Positions 1-10,697 of a stretch of DNA of 64,000 nt are shown one piece after another (the stretch's first letter is position 1; each line of letters begins with the position of its first letter). Position numbers and translations under genes: made by a program. Location: positions 40,009,220 to 40,073,219 of the forward strand of contig OX387186.1 of the NCBI GenBank assembly GCA_947561395.2, read 5' to 3'. A model generated the notes under the pieces. It saw nothing but the letters and a program-made list of their open reading frames with translations. It searched no databases and had not been told where the DNA came from. The DNA comes from Buxus sempervirens (Eukaryota; Streptophyta; Magnoliopsida; Buxales; Buxaceae).

Positions 1-319
1 CCCCACTTTGCCTGAGTCGAAACCCTCCCTTCTTCCTCTCCGTTGCCCCATAACCGAGAGGACGACAAGCTTACTATTGGTGAAAAGAGGTGTTGTTCTG
101 GCAGTCGTTCGTACCTAAGGAGGTTTAACACATCTTGCCAGGGTTCTTCAACCCAAGGTAATGTTTCCCATAACTCGTCCTGCTCATAAATAAGAATAAG
201 CTCAAGCATGTTAGGGCATTTTCAGTCTTTATCACGTTATTTGCTATTCTTGCTTGTCTGATTCGAAGACGGGAGCATGTTCCCCGATGGTCACTTCATC
301 TAATGTACCCCTTATAAAG

Positions 320-337
320 CCCCCCCCCCCCCCCCCC
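320..337. repeat. Poly-C tract, 18 nt
   Basis: An uninterrupted run of 18 C. It lies in the LTR-like region and has no visible function; length errors are likely in such runs. Confidence 0.9.
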
Positions 338-574
338 TTCTCTACCCTTCTTCTCGGCTTGTTCCCCTGTTGGTCGGGTTGAGGTGCATGTTTTGGGAGG
401 TTATGAAGACTTTTCGAGTCTAATGTGAAGCATGGGAAGTAGGCTAGATTGATTCCAAGTCCGGTTTAAATGCCTTTTGGGAGTGATAGAAACACCGGGA
501 AGGTGATACAGAGCTTGAAAACTAGACAGTCATGGAGTTTGAGCAAAAACAGAGAGTTGTCTGCGCAGAGGGGG

Positions 575-795
575 TATCCGCTGAGCTGGCGTTGAGCTCG
601 CGCTCAGCACTTTTCGCGCTCGCCGAGCTCACACCCCGCTCCCACTCAGCGCTTTTCGCTCGCGCTGAGCGCCTTTTTGCGCCCTCCTTGCTCTCGCCCA
701 GCTCGCACCTTGCACGCGCTGAGCGCGGGCCGAGGGTCCTTTTGTGTTGTTTTTGGTTCGGCCGAGCGCGCGCTGACATCGCGCCTAGCGCTTGA
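575..795. repeat. GC-rich palindromic island
   Basis: A sharply GC-rich stretch in AT-rich surroundings, built from variants of GCTGAGCGC, GAGCTCGC and GCGCTGAGCGC that read similarly on both strands. Both strands are open for about 85 codons, but only because the composition is palindromic and Ala/Arg/Ser-rich. Shorter blocks of related GAGC/GATCG wording occur near 2690-2840 and inside the solo LTR near 30470-30650, which suggests an LTR-associated low-complexity segment rather than a gene. Confidence 0.6.
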
Positions 796-882
796 GGTCA
801 ACGCACCCCCTTTTTAATGTCGAATTGCTTGTATTTTTGAAAACCCGAAAATGCCCTTTTACCATGCCGCGAGGGGCTTTGG

Positions 883-901
883 CCCCCCCCCCCCCCCCCC
901 C
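883..901. repeat. Poly-C tract, 19 nt
   Basis: An uninterrupted run of 19 C, the second of three long C runs in the window. Confidence 0.9.
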
Positions 902-2010
902 TCCCCTTGGACCCAAAATATGAGCCATCATCTCCCTTGAAAGAATGCTATTTTTGTGTATTTTTGTGATTTGTGATTTCTGGATATTCTGTGATCCTGC
1001 TGAGTGTGGGTGACCTCTTCAAACCAAACCAAATGAACCAATAGGGTTTTTGGGTCGCCCGGAAACCCAACATGGGACTTGGACCATTCGGTCTAACTTG
1101 ATTTCTAGTGGGCCTTCCAACGGGGCCCACCCAGCTTGAACCATTCAATTGCGCTTAAATAAGATAATTAAAAGAATTTAGTGGACCAGACCCTTTGAGG
1201 CCCGCCAATGCCCGATCCTGGAAGCATGCTTAGATTTAAACATGGTTTGGCCGAGACCACGGGTAGGGCCTCTCAGGCCCTCTAAAGCCCATTGAACCAA
1301 GCTAACTTAGGGTTTCTAAACCCTAACTCAGGAAGTCTTGGGCTTTCAAGCCCAAGCCCAGGTAAGCGGCCCCAAGCCCAATGCTTGGCCCGCTTTGGTA
1401 CAATTAATCAAGACAATCTCAAATCAATTTGGCAACCAATTGTGGGGCCCGCTCGAGGGCCCACAAAGCAGTCCCGACTCACTTTGCATGGAAATCACTA
1501 AATAATCAAACTTGAACTTCAAAATAAACTCAATTCATCAAACTAAAATTCAAAGGGCCTCTCAGGATTAGACTGAGGCCCACCAAGGAACATGTGGGCC
1601 ACATTTGGCCCACCAAGGGATCCGTGGGCCCTCCAACGAGGCCCACCCAATTAGACCCATCTCACCTTAAGCTAAGAAGATAAAATCAAGTAAAGGGACC
1701 CACACCACTTTGGCGGTCCCTCCAGACTTAACCAAATGTGCATGCTGGAACAAGAATCGGGTGAGTGAGAGACCAAAGTTGACTCAAACCAGGAAAACCT
1801 ATGGGACCCGTCATTTGACGGGGTTGACTGGGATGTCTACGGACTTCCCCAGACCACAACCGAGAACTTGTTTAGAACCTTAAGCCGCAGACCAAGCCTT
1901 AATAGACAAACTTAGGCACCCAGGTGTTCGCCTGCACCCCATCAGGCAGTGGCAACTCTAATTTCCCATTTTCACCCAGTGCGACTCGAAAACAAGCACA
2001 CACAGGCGAT

Positions 2011-3516
2011 GCTACTAATGATACTCAAACCCGTGAGCCGTAGTCATCGACTTATTGTACACGAACTCAACCGAGTTAGTAAGTACCACCAGCATGCAGC
2101 ACCAGAATCAATACATGGAGATGGTCGCTTATCCACATGTACAGGGAATCACCAGCGGAGCACCGGGGTGTCCCTCCAGAGCAAAGGAAACGTGTTCGCA
2201 ACAGGGAGTAACCCAACCCAAATGAAATATTCTTTAGCTATCTAGCCAAAACTATGGATCCATAACTAGCTATGCTCACTAGACACCAACAATCCCTAAG
2301 GACTTATTTTACTGTAAGTAATAGTGTCTAGCGGCATATAATGGTTATATGTACAATTTCTTTCCTATTTTTGGGTTAACAGTATTAAAAGTATAATCTG
2401 GAAATCCTGTATATCACATTCTGGTTACAAGTAGAAATTTACATGTCACTTAATTAATTCTCTCAAGTTTACAAGTTCAGTTCTTTCAAAACTTGGGTTT
2501 CTCACAATTTACAAAGCTTGGCTACTAACTACCCTAAATACCTTCCTATTTTTATTCTTTTGTAAAACAGGGAATTGGTAAATTATTTTGGTCTTAAAAC
2601 ATCTTATTTGAAGGTTAAAATTTGTTAAAAATAGCTTAGAATTAAATTAGGGTTTGAAAATACGAAAATCTGCATTTTCTGCACAGAGCGTTCAGGATCG
2701 CCTAGGATTGCTCAGGCGGTCTAGGGTAGGCGGTAGTTCAAATTCGGTTGCCGACGATAAGCCAGGTAGCTGTCTCGGGCAGTCTCAATTTTTCAACAAG
2801 CACCTGGGAGTGCCGAGGATCGCTGAGCACAGTAAGCTCGGCGGTCTCCCAAAAACGAACAAAAAGTGTTTAAAAACTTGATTTTTCAGATCCAAGATCA
2901 TTCTAATATACATATAATATTTTTATCAAACTAAATACCTGATTATATAAAACAAAAACATGCAGTAGGGATTAAACCAAACATGAATACCAAACGAACG
3001 TTAAAAACCGGTGTTGCCTACCTTGATCATGTGTTCTCCTATAACCCGCAGCATTTACTCTTCTTCATTGATACCAGGCAATGCTCTAGACGATGAAGAG
3101 CACAAGACACGAGTCCTCTCTTCCTCCTCCTTCTTCTTCTTCTCTTCCGGTCGCACAGTAGTTCTCTGTTTCTCTCTTACGGCTGCTGAGTCTCAAACGA
3201 ATACAAGCAACGTATTTCCCACCGTATGTCATTAGGGTATTCTCACACACACACACACACATATATATATACACTCTATTCCATGCATCTCACATGCATA
3301 ATACTCCACACACACGCCCAATCATATCTCTTCAAAATTAAAATATTAATCATACCTTGATATCTCTCGATCAGAAGGTTGGATCTGCGCCCAACTTTGG
3401 ATCTCCACTAATTATAATATCCCTTACATTAATAAAATATTTCCATCAATTAAAATCTTCAAGAATGTTAATTACTATATTTACTTTTATATTTAGAAAA
3501 AATTCGGTGTCTTACA
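2011..3516. other. Intergenic, possible degraded LTR
   Basis: No gene seen. 2690-2840 is a GC-richer patch resembling the variable segment of chromovirus-type LTRs. On the minus strand the sequence beginning at 3516 reads TGTAAGACACCG, like the start of Tekay/Del-type LTRs, so a minus-strand LTR may begin here. I could not find its other end or a target duplication. 3110-3150 is CT-rich. Confidence 0.3.
3243..3272. repeat. (CA)n(TA)n microsatellite
   Basis: About nine CA units run straight into about five AT units. It is a simple compound microsatellite in non-coding DNA. Confidence 0.85.
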
Positions 3517-3708
3517 CCAACCGCATCCGAATTAGGGTCCAACTTCATAAATACTTGGTGCACTGTGTTATACAACTCAAGATGCGTGCCAAGCTAGTGC
3601 TTGTAGTGATACTTGCGTGCCAAGTTGTATCAAAGAAAAATTTTAGTATAATGACAATTGACAAACTATAATATAAATGTAAAATAACATAAATTTTTTC
3701 ATACTTAC

Positions 3709-5384
3709 CAGCTAAATGTAAGGGATGCAACAAAGTCTTGGTCCATCTTGCGTCAACAATCTTGTGCACTCATTTGTACGACCGAGGTGCTACATCATGA
3801 ATCTGGGTCTTCATGACTCTCATGCACTCATATATGGACTCTTATCGTGGGATAGGCATCCGTAACAACCATTCTCAATACATGGTATATAGGCTCCAAA
3901 TATCCTACGATGTTTCGGACATCATCCCAAAATGAACTAGACAATGCCATGTCCTCAATTCTCCTGCCTGTTGTCGTGCTACTATGGGAGCAACTAGACC
4001 AATCCTTACTAGTAAAAAGTGTCCTCAATCCTGTCTAGTGCTTCAAAAGACTATCCAAGGCAATGTATTTCGTGCTGAATCTGGTAATACCCGGCCGAAC
4101 TATGTCTCCACCACATATCTATCTCATCTTTGCCAGTATGAAGTTGTGGTTGTAGACAAATGCCGTCAGGGCTTGGGCATCTCATAAAACATCGACTACA
4201 GTGCTCCTCTGTGCAATCGAGTCTAACATCAAGTCGATGCAATGCGCTGCACACGGCATCCAATGTATACTATACTTCTGTTGTATCATCTTCCTAGCCT
4301 TCTTGTAGTTACTTCCATTATATGTGACAATCTGGACCCCATACTGTGCACCGACATCAGATATGACCCTCTCAAGTAGCCCTGATATATAGTCCACATC
4401 CTTGATTTTATCTGATGCGTCCACCGACTTCAAGAACACTGCCTTGCTTATACAGTAACCATAAAGTTGATGATGGACAGTCTAGTAGGACATGTCTAAT
4501 CATCACACATAATAGCCACCCCGAACTACTCCCAATGAGGTTGTAGAGATGCAATAAAATCTCTCATCTCCCTCTTCTCCTCATCCAGATATCTGCCAAT
4601 ATGTTACGGGGTGTGGCTGGACTCTTGGACGCACCCCCTGAATAGTGTCAACCATGTTCTTGAAGTGGGGAGATGCCGTTGCATTTGCTGGGATGTGATT
4701 AAAGATGAAGAACTTCAATATGTACTTTCCCATTCTCTCCTTCAGTGATCCCTTGCTCCAAACATCCCTAAGTCTCTTTTGTCTCGATCCAGAAGAACGA
4801 TATAACAAGGGCTCTGTAAGATAGTCTGGCATTCTCATACTTTGTGTTCGCCCTAAGTTAGGCTTAGCCCTATGCCTTAAACCTCCAACACGAGTAGCAC
4901 GGTCACCTCTAGAGTAACAACCCCTCTCAAAGCCCAATTTGTGGCTCTTTCTCTTCTCATACTCATCCCGTAAAGAATCTCGAACACTGGCTTGAAATGT
5001 GGCCCTCTCTGCCTCAGTCACCATATCAATGCGGTAGACAATGCCATCATCTGAATCCTCAGCCCCAGCAGGTGGTCATACAAGCTCCCTAGTCTGCGTC
5101 TGATCTCATGCTCTATGGCTCTCTTCTCGTAATGGCCAGTCATCCTTACGTGTAGATGTTCTCTCATTTGCTTTTTCACTTTTGGAGGTACTCTTGGACA
5201 GTTTACTACGTTCTTGTAGCCATGTGCTAAGTGTTGCTTCAGGTCATACCACCCTTAAATTTCTAGCCACAATAATTGCATTCTGTTTTATTTCTGTCCC
5301 CATCCACTTTCTTACAATAGTTCCAGCCATATCTAGCTGCCTATGACCCTGCTGGTCACCTCCACTACCAGTGCCAGAAGCCAT
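3709..5384 (-). pseudogene. hAT-family transposase, broken
   Basis: The reading direction is minus, from a start near 5384 (MASGTGSGG) to about 3709. In order it shows a BED-like N-terminal part, then a segment like the hAT N-terminal core (FKNMVDTIQG, about 4620-4660), the DUF659 core (FLKSVDASDKIKDVDY to PCAAHCIDLMLD, about 4220-4435), the RPGITRFSTKYIALDSLLKH block (about 4030-4100), and a KIVDARWTKTLLHPLHLAG block ending at 3709 where GTAAGT looks like a donor site. The exons behind that donor, including the C-terminal dimerisation domain, are not visible. Several stops and frame changes interrupt it, so it cannot make a working transposase. A tandem repeat array lies directly upstream. 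Confidence 0.8.
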
Positions 5385-5573
5385 ACCAGATCAATACACT
5401 AAGTAACAATCACCTGCGCAATGAGCAAATAAAATACCAACAACAGCTTAGTTACAAAACAAACTTATAATGTTAGATACATTATAAAACAAAATAATAA
5501 GGCATCATAAACATAATTTCTTATTGTTATTCTTATATATTTTTTCATATTTTTTTTAATAAATTTAGATTAG
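5385..5573. other. Upstream flank of the hAT pseudogene
   Basis: AT-rich non-coding sequence between the transposase start and the tandem array. Nothing specific is seen. Confidence 0.4.
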
Positions 5574-6570
5574 TTTATAACATTATTTGTTGTATTTTTA
5601 TATATTTTCCCTGTTTTTAATTAATATTCGTGACAAATAATTATAAACAACTGATTTTCATACAAATAATTATAGGTGGCCTTTATAGTAATTTTTACTA
5701 ATTTATAACATTATTTGTTGTATTTTTTTATATTTTTCCCAATTTTTAATAAATTATCTTGACAAATAATTAAAAACAACTGATTTCATACAAATAATTA
5801 TAGGTGGCATTTATAGTAATTTTAACTAATTTATAACATTATTTGTTGTATTTTTTTATATTTTCCCAATTTTTAATTAATTTTCGTGACAAATAATTAA
5901 AAATTTTTAATTTTCATACAAATAATTATAGGTGGCATTCACAGTAATTTTTAGTAATTTATAACATTATTTGTTGCATTTCTTAAAATTTTTCCTATTT
6001 TTAATTAATTTTCGTGACAAATAATAAATATTAATTTTCAATCAAATAATTATAGGTTGCATTCATAGTAATTTTTACTAATTTATAACATTATATGTTG
6101 TATTTCTTATATTTTTCCCTATTTTTAATTAATTTTCGTGACAAATAATTAAAAAGATTTAATTTTCATACAAATAATTATAGGTGGCATTCATAGTAAT
6201 TTTTACTAATTTATAACATTATTTGTTGTATTTCTTATATTTTTCCCTATTTTTAATTAATTTTCGTGACAAATAATTAAAAAAAATTTAATTTTCATAC
6301 AAATAATTATAAGTGGCATTCATAGTAATTTTTACTAATTTATAACATTTTTGTTGTATTTCTTATATTTTTCCTATTTTTAATTAATTTTCGTGACAAA
6401 TAATTAAAAATATTAATTTTCGTGACAAATAATTATAGGTGGCATTCATAGTAATATTTACTAATTTATAGCATTATTTGTTGTATTTTTATATTTTTCC
6501 CTATTTTTAATTAATTTTCGTGACAAATAATTAAGAAAATTAATTTTAAAAAAAAAATTTATAGGTGGCG
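5574..6570. repeat. Tandem array, about eight units of about 128 bp
   Basis: The phrase TTTATAACATTATTTGTTG or a close variant recurs at 5574, 5702, 5830, 5958, 6082, 6210, 6339 and 6465, a period of 124-129 bp. Each unit also carries TTTTCGTGACAAATAATTA and AATTATAGGTGGCATT. Units are well conserved with small indels. The array is very AT-rich and lies just 5' of the hAT transposase, so it may be a subterminal repeat of that element or an independent minisatellite. Confidence 0.9.
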
Positions 6571-6950
6571 GCACTCATCGATTGATCGGGTGCCAATGCA
6601 TAACATATTCAAAAAATAACTCAATCTAATACCTTTAAGCCTATAAAGTAGAAGAAAAACATATCTACCTTCTTTAGGATCGAACAAAAATATCGTAAAA
6701 CTTCCAATCTAACTCAAAATCGTGTCTAGCCTGAATCTACAACGAAAATGTTGATATTTGATGAAGTTTGGGAAAGATTTCACAAGAAACAGAGAAGATT
6801 TGAGGAAGAAATCGCATGAAGAAGGTTTCTCTCTCATTCTTGTCAACACTTCGTCGATTTGGGCGAAATATTTGTCCAAATCGACACTTTAAATTGCTAG
6901 TTAAATTTTTTTTTTAAAATGGCACGCGTTGGCACCTCAGAAGCGAAACA

Positions 6951-6988
6951 AGCTAGCGGCATTTCACCATCGAAATGTGCCGCTAGCT
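6951..6988. repeat. Imperfect palindrome AGCTAGCGGC...GCCGCTAGCT
   Basis: Two arms, AGCTAGCGGCATTTC and GAAATGTGCCGCTAGCT, face each other across about 6 nt. It could be a transposon terminus or a hairpin; no flanking duplication was identified. Confidence 0.6.
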
Positions 6989-8094
6989 GATAAAAAGTGA
7001 TTTTTCGGTGTGCTGCCGAAACTGAAAACACTGCGCTTTAAATCTCTTTTTGTGAGACATGGAAAAATCACCGAGATGATTCCCTCCGTTGTCACATGAG
7101 CTCAACGAAATGGGAGAGTCACCACCATCCAATTTTTACGGTGTGAATGGACACCAAAAGATTTAAAATAAGCAAAAAGACAAATCTAGAGTAAAAATAA
7201 CTCTACTTGAAAATCAAATCTAGAGATGGGTAAAGGGATTAGATTATGAACGGGGGAAGGTGTTAGGCACTCCCATTCACCCACACAAGGTGGTTGCCGA
7301 GTGTTGTTCATGCTAAAAAAAAAATGAGAAAGCTTGCTAAAATAATCAAAAACCTTGAGAAAGGATTAAACAAATGTGTGATACCTTCACATAAGAAATC
7401 CAAATGAATTCCAAATCCTCTTTTATGTCAATATCACTTTTGGAATATTACCAATAGATGGAAATCAAAGCAAAAATTGCACATCATCAAGTTGAGTCAA
7501 ATTCGGAAAATTCGGTAAAAGATAGAGCCATTAGTCTTGAAATCATTTAAATCTAGTTTAAATTGAATCAAACCAAATCCATTTGAAAGATTATGATAAA
7601 TAGAAGACTCATGCAAATTTTCAATCAATTCCGGTTAAAATCCTAGAAGTTATTCTCCTTTGGAATCTTCTGCTGGAGATAGTTAAAAGTGATAAGTGGG
7701 CAACTTTGGAAATTCATTTAAGCCCCGATTGGTTTAATGAATTGGAATTGGAATTAAGAATTATAATTCCAATTCTAATTCATCAAGAATTGGAATTATT
7801 GTGATTGGATGGCAAGAGAATTGAAATTTGGAATTACAATTCCATGAAGAATTGATTTAAAATCCAATTCCACTGATTGGATGAACTTATGAAGAATTAA
7901 TTTATATCATTCCCATGTTAATAATAACACAAATGACTGATTATCATGACATATGAATTCCAATAATCCATTCTCTGCAACCAAAACCAAAACAACACTA
8001 CTGGGGTTTAATAATATTTTTGTTTTAATCAGGTCCTCCATGTAAGACCAAAGGATTATGATCAACTCGATAGGTCAAAGCAAGTGGAAACAGA

Positions 8095-8172
8095 AGAGAG
8101 AGAAATATAGAAGGAGAGAGAAGAAACAAGAGAGATAGAGAGATGGATGAGAGAGAGAGAGAGAGAGGAGAA
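8095..8172. repeat. GA-rich microsatellite
   Basis: Imperfect (GA)n with a pure run near 8150-8166. It creates a spurious Leu/Ser-rich frame on the minus strand. Confidence 0.8.
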
Positions 8173-8293
8173 AAGAAGGGAGAAGATACGTACTAGTCCC
8201 TGCAACACCAGCGAGGAAGAGGAGAACGAGATTTGGTAGCTTTGCAACACCAGTGAGGAAGAGGATAATGAGATTTGTTAGCTTCTTTATTGG

Positions 8294-8670
8294 TAGAGCT
8301 GGCAAAGGGTCGGGTCATAATCTGGTCGGGGGTTAATTGGGTTGGGTTCGGGTTAAAATAAATTAAGGCGGGTTGGAAAACCCCCCAACCCGTTTTATTA
8401 TTATTTTTTTATTTTTCAAAAAATATGATTAAAATAGGGTTGAGGGTTAATTGGATCGGGCTGTACTGTGTTTGGGTCGGGTTGGGGGTTAATCGGATCG
8501 GGACATACCACTTTTGTTGATTTTCTTTTAAAATCAGGTTACTCGTTGGGTTGCCGGGTCATAATCAGGTTGACCCAATTACTGGCGGGTTGGGGAAACC
8601 CCAACCCAATTAATAAACAGGTCAACCCAAACCCATTTAACTCATGTCAGGTCAAATTTTTCCAGTTCTA
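8294..8670. mobile_element. hAT-like MITE nested in the Harbinger element
   Basis: The ends are TAGAGCTGGCAAAG on the left and the reverse complement of TTTTTCCAGTTCTA on the right, which form imperfect terminal inverted repeats. The body is made of GGGTCGGGTT/AACCCAACCC phrases common in plant hAT MITEs. The flanking 8-mers are no longer identical, so the insertion is old or the ends are off by a few bases. Confidence 0.55.
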
Positions 8671-10462
8671 TTTGTCAAGCATATATCATGCTTCTAATTC
8701 TCTATCCCGTATCCCCAATTCTTTTCGCTTTAGTAGGGAATTAGGTAACTTCAAAAATAGCCTATAAGCTAATTCTATGGAATTGGGCCTTAATTCCAAT
8801 TCCAAATTCCAAATATTTAACCAATCAAAATAATTGGAATTGAGAACCCAATTCCAATTCTTACCCCAATTCCAACCCCTGATTTCGCGAACCAATCGGG
8901 CCCTTAGAAAAATCGGCTCCATATAAATCCATGAAATTTGGTGTGAATGAAGTATGTATGGCCATATTTCAGATGAAACTAGCCTCATACAAAAATTCAT
9001 TCGGATGTGCCTTGGGTGACCTCCCGAACAGGTCCCGAGGATCACAGATTAACCTAGAAAAGTGCCGTTGAGCAGTTCTGAGTAAATCTGTTACCCACGA
9101 CACAAATGGAGTCAAAAATTTATGAAACCAACTGGATTTGAAATTAGACTTCCAAAAGAAAACACATAAACAAAATCACTCGAATCGGACTTAAAACGAA
9201 CACATGGCGCTCAGTCGAAATGACAGGTTCCGCAATCTGGCCTGAACTGACTTATCAACTTCGACTGAGTGATGTCAAAAATCCACTCCATAAAAATTGA
9301 TGAAATTTTGCAGGCATAAACTAAACAGCCTCACCTTTCCCATGGTTTTGGAATCACTCCAAAATTCATCCGGACGATGAAGTTACGAGTGTCCGAAGTT
9401 GGGGTACAGCTGCTGTCCAGTTTCAGCCTTTATGAAGAAAATCAACTCAAAATAGTGATAAGGTGTGTGTGATCTGTGCAATATGAATCAAAATCATTTA
9501 AAAAAAGGTTGAAGAACCTCTAGGAAGAAACAGGGCACAAGGTTGGCTCACCATTCCCTCCGATTGGAAAGAATATACCAAAACCCTAAAAGTGAGCAAA
9601 AATGCCCAAAATCGAGAGGTTAGACCTAGAGGTCTTCCATACTTGAGATAAACTTGATTGAAATCAATTTGAAAATCATTGAGATATATTCCAGAATTGC
9701 TTGGGGCTATTTATTTTAGATCTACCACAATGACAGCAATAGATCCAAAATACAAGCCAAATCTAACAAAACAAGTGCTATGTATGTATGTGTAAAAATC
9801 CACTCTTCAATAACATGATAACATATAGCATGCATTCATATCAATCAAATGGGGTTCTAAAACAACCTAGGGTTCCGTTCCATTCTCGTTTCCCTTAGTT
9901 CTCTCTCCCCGTTTTACGGTTCTTCGAGATAATCTTGGGGTACTTTAAGTATGAAATGGTTTTCATAGAATCAAAAGGCTTTTCAACAAAGTTCTAGCAC
10001 TAAGGATCAATCCTCAGTCTCGTTTCCCCTAGATCCCGCCTTCATGTTTTACGGCTAGGGGGAGTCTTGAGGTACTTTGAGTAAAGAAAGGGTTTACATA
10101 CACATAGAGTAGGCCTTATTCTACAGAAGGGTAGAAGAAAAAAACTAACTCTAAAACGTAAAGACAGAAAAATAAAGAGGGGTTTAGGCTTACCTGGGTG
10201 TCTGGAAGCAATGCGGCAGCGGTTCCCTTCTTCACTCGGAGCTCTTCAATCTCCAACTTATTGGCCATTTGCTTGAGGAGGAGCCTCTTATTTATAGGCA
10301 AAGGCTAGGGTTAGGGTTTGCATGATGGTAGACACAAAATAATGTCTAGAGCCCACCAACCTTAACCCTAAGGCCATTTCCGAGATTTCCACTTCTTTAA
10401 TGAAAGATATGATGGTAAAAAGTGAAAACTCTCGGAAAACCCTAATTTTGAGCAAAAAGCTT

Positions 10463-10594
10463 GTATCCGACATATCAGGTCGGATACAATAGCACATATA
10501 TGTATCTGACATATGTCGTCGGGTACATTAACATCTGCTTATATCTGACAACTTCTGTCGGATATGCTTGTATCCGACCTGAATTGTCGGATAC
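10463..10594. repeat. Cluster of four 25-nt imperfect palindromes
   Basis: Four units of the form GTATCCGAC-N7-GTCGGATAC occur at 10463-10487, 10502-10526, 10541-10565 and 10570-10594. The 9-nt arms vary by one or two bases; loops are always 7 nt and differ in sequence. They lie about 100-235 bp inside the 5' end of the proposed minus-strand LTR, so they could be U3 protein-binding sites or small hairpins. Confidence 0.85.
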
Positions 10595-10697
10595 AAGAAA
10601 AAAATGCTTAGTTTCCAAATTTTGTGCTGGTTTTAAAGTAAAGAATGATTTTTGACAGTTGTTCATCATTTTTACTGTGCAATTTGGGGTGTCTACA

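Larger units (their letters stand above)
1..2010 (+). repeat. Non-coding LTR-retrotransposon remains, Ogre/Tat-like
   Basis: No convincing gene is present. The stretch is rich in short repeated GGGCCC/CCCAC phrases. Around 1890-1960 it has the wording typical of the end of Ogre/Tat LTRs: a TTAGGCACCCAGGTGTTCG-like phrase followed by GGCAGTGGCAACTC. I infer plus-strand LTR remains whose left border is outside the window or lost. No target-site duplication or primer-binding site was found, so the borders are approximate. Confidence 0.35.
7721..8903. mobile_element. PIF/Harbinger-like non-autonomous element
   Basis: The terminal inverted repeats are AGCCCCGATTGGTT on the left and GGGCCCGATTGGTT on the right (reverse complement), a 12-of-14 match. 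Both flanks are TTA (7718-7720 and 8904-8906), the usual PIF/Harbinger target. Subterminal regions are full of GAATTGGAATT in both orientations. It encodes nothing recognisable. It is nested in the solo LTR and is itself interrupted by a hAT MITE. Confidence 0.7.
7051..10697 (-). mobile_element. Probable solo LTR, Ogre/Tat-like, with nested elements
   Basis: Read on the minus strand the block starts at 10697 with TGTAGACACCCCAAATT and ends at 7051 with CCATGTCTCACA. The end half has Ogre/Tat LTR wording (AGTGCCTAACACCTTCCCCC near 7260-7285, then GGTGGTGACTC). The flanks are CTTTT (7046-7050) and CTTTC (10698-10702), a 4-of-5 match to a target duplication. Removing the nested Harbinger-like element leaves about 2.46 kb, a plausible LTR length. 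No internal gag-pol is present, so it would be a solo LTR. The borders are an inference from the TG...CA ends. Confidence 0.55.

Noticed and set aside
522..795. Overlapping open frames of 85-87 codons on both strands
   Set aside because: They come from GC-rich palindromic wording; the translations are low-complexity Ala/Arg/Ser with no domain.
3011..3274. Ser-rich and Glu-rich frames on opposite strands
   Set aside because: Produced by CT-rich repeats and the CA/TA microsatellite.
5574..6570. Array considered as CRISPR-like
   Set aside because: Units are continuous 128-bp tandem repeats without unique spacers, and the DNA is plant nuclear.
8062..8305. Leu/Ser-rich minus-strand frames
   Set aside because: Translation of a GA microsatellite inside a MITE.
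10461..10669. Tyr/Thr-rich frames on both strands
   Set aside because: Both follow from the four palindromes, which read alike on either strand.
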